6,682 bases of DNA from Prevotellaceae bacterium UBA6974 (GTDB taxonomy: Bacteria; Bacteroidota; Bacteroidia; Bacteroidales; Bacteroidaceae). Under the pieces are notes generated by a model. It was given only the letters and a program-made list of their open reading frames with translations, did not search any database and had not been told where the DNA came from. Made by a program: the position numbers and the translations under genes. Shown here one piece after another: positions 5,906 through 6,682 of the stretch; the stretch's first letter is position 1; every line of letters starts with the position of its first letter. The DNA lies in NCBI GenBank assembly GCA_002450165.1, contig DJYQ01000022.1:1-6682 (forward strand), in the 5' to 3' direction.

Positions 5906-6682
5906 TTAAACTCCTTCCTTACGCCAAACCATCTTGTTTATTACACCTACGTATGACTGGATAATCTTTACGACTTTGGTTGATATCGGGTCTGTGTAAT
6001 CGGGCACCGGAATGCCGTAATTGCCGTCGTTGTTGAGGCTGACAGCAAGTTCGACTGACTGCAGGAGTCCCTTCTCGTCAATACCCGAGAGTACGAAACA
6101 ACCCTTGTCAAGTGCTTCGGGTCGTTCGGTTGATGTGCGGATACAAACTGCGGGGAACGGATGTCCCACAGAGGTGAAGAAAGAACTTTCCTCGGGTAAT
6201 GTTCCCGAATCGGACACAACACAATAGGCGTTCATCTGAAGGCAGTTGTAATCGTGGAAGCCCATGGGCTGCTGCTGCATTACGCGGTGGTCCAGCTTGA
6301 AGCCGGTTGATTCCAGACGGTTGCGTGAACGTGGATGACAGCTATAAACAACAGGCATGTCGTATTTTTCTGCCATCCTGTTTATTGCATTGAACAGGGA
6401 GAAGAAATTCTTCTCGGTGTCGATGTTTTCCTCGCGATGTGCACTGAGCAGGATATATTTCCCCTTTTCCAGTCCCAGGCGCTTGTGAATGTCCGAGGAT
6501 TCAATCTCGGCAAGATTCTGGTGCAGTACCTCAGCCATAGGTGAACCGGTTACATAGGTGCGTTCGCGGGGAAGACCGCATTCTGCAAGATAACGGCGTG
6601 CATGCTCGGAATAGCACAGGTTTACGTCTGAAATGATATCGACTATCCTGCGGTTTGTTTCCTCGGGCAGGCACTCGTCCTT
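5906..6682 (-). CDS. capG: UDP-HexNAc 2-epimerase, CapG/FnlC/WbjD (partial, C-terminal 258 residues)
   Basis: Non-hydrolysing UDP-N-acetylhexosamine 2-epimerase of the WecB fold. In this context it would perform the last step to UDP-N-acetyl-L-fucosamine. The reading frame is open to the window edge, so about the first 120 of roughly 375 residues are missing. The methionine at 6538 is internal: the residues before it (PEETNRRIVDIISD, CYSEHARRYL, VTGSP) are conserved family sequence. In the visible part, SAHREEN is at 80-86 (the form of FnlC/WbjD, whereas WecB proper has a GHRRE block), SCHPRSR follows, then SDSGTLPEE (157-165) and RTSTERPE (182-189), the nucleotide-binding blocks. Automated annotation may call it wecB. 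The capG assignment rests on the neighbouring capF and capE; on sequence alone UDP-GlcNAc to UDP-ManNAc activity remains possible. Confidence 0.92.
   Translation of the reverse strand, partial: KDECLPEETNRRIVDIISDVNLCYSEHARRYLAECGLPRERTYVTGSPMAEVLHQNLAEIESSDIHKRLGLEKGKYILLSAHREENIDTEKNFFSLFNAINRMAEKYDMPVVYSCHPRSRNRLESTGFKLDHRVMQQQPMGFHDYNCLQMNAYCVVSDSGTLPEESSFFTSVGHPFPAVCIRTSTERPEALDKGCFVLSGIDEKGLLQSVELAVSLNNDGNYGIPVPDYTDPISTKVVKIIQSYVGVINKMVWRKEGV
5911..5920 (-). promoter_or_regulatory. Strong Shine-Dalgarno for capF inside the capG 3' end
   Basis: On the minus strand AAGGAAGGAG precedes the capF ATG with 9 nt between the final G and the start codon. It is embedded in the last codons of capG (Lys-Glu-Gly). 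The other intergenic starts here have A/T-rich leaders without such a motif. It supports the start at 5901 and coupled translation of the two genes. Confidence 0.6.

Noticed and set aside
5906..6538. Start of the 2-epimerase at the methionine at 6538
   Set aside because: The frame continues upstream with conserved family residues (PEETNRRIVD, CYSEHARRYL, VTGSP) to the window edge, so this methionine is internal.
1..6682. CRISPR arrays, tRNA/rRNA genes, insertion sequences, phage genes
   Set aside because: No regularly spaced repeats, tRNA-like cloverleaf, transposase or integrase motifs were seen on either strand.

Overview
The window is a stretch of a surface-polysaccharide (capsule or O-antigen type) gene cluster. 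Every convincing gene lies on the minus strand, so the cluster is transcribed from right to left. The source is probably a member of the Bacteroidota (Bacteroides/Prevotella-like). That is inferred from protein flavour (GxxExxY protein, NTP_transf_5-type protein, WbpP-like epimerase), A/T-rich leaders that mostly lack Shine-Dalgarno sequences, and moderate GC. No rRNA or housekeeping marker is present to settle it.

Layout in transcription order: (1) 6682-5906, 3' two-thirds of a non-hydrolysing UDP-HexNAc 2-epimerase (CapG/FnlC/WbjD); (2) 5901-4693, CapF/FnlB/WbjC, an SDR reductase fused to a cupin; (3) 4653-3604, CapE/FnlA/WbjB, a UDP-GlcNAc 4,6-dehydratase/5-epimerase; (4) 3597-2515, a nucleotidyltransferase-fold protein of the NTP_transf_5 type; (5) 2482-2327, a 51-residue, very AT-rich ORF that looks like the two ends of a glycosyltransferase joined together; (6) 2326-2225, an intergenic stretch with five GAGCC/GGCTC cores, including a perfect 14-bp palindrome; (7) 2224-1250, a WbpP-type UDP-GlcNAc/GalNAc 4-epimerase; (8) 1249-1018, an intergenic region with two AT-rich hairpins; (9) 1017-643, a GxxExxY protein with a PD-(D/E)XK-like core; (10) 578-1, the N-terminal half of a UDP-HexNAc 6-dehydrogenase (WbpA/WbpO/TviB type), cut by the window edge.

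The enzymes form two precursor pathways starting from UDP-GlcNAc. CapE, CapF and CapG together make UDP-N-acetyl-L-fucosamine. The WbpP-type epimerase plus the 6-dehydrogenase would make UDP-N-acetyl-D-galactosaminuronic acid (or UDP-GlcNAc-uronic acid). The encoded glycan is therefore predicted to contain L-FucNAc and an acidic HexNAcA residue. No intact glycosyltransferase, flippase or polymerase lies in this window. The parts not explained by standard precursor synthesis are the NTP_transf_5 protein, the GxxExxY protein, the short glycosyltransferase-like ORF and the GAGCC repeat cluster. I found no clear sign of a wholly new system; these four are the best leads.
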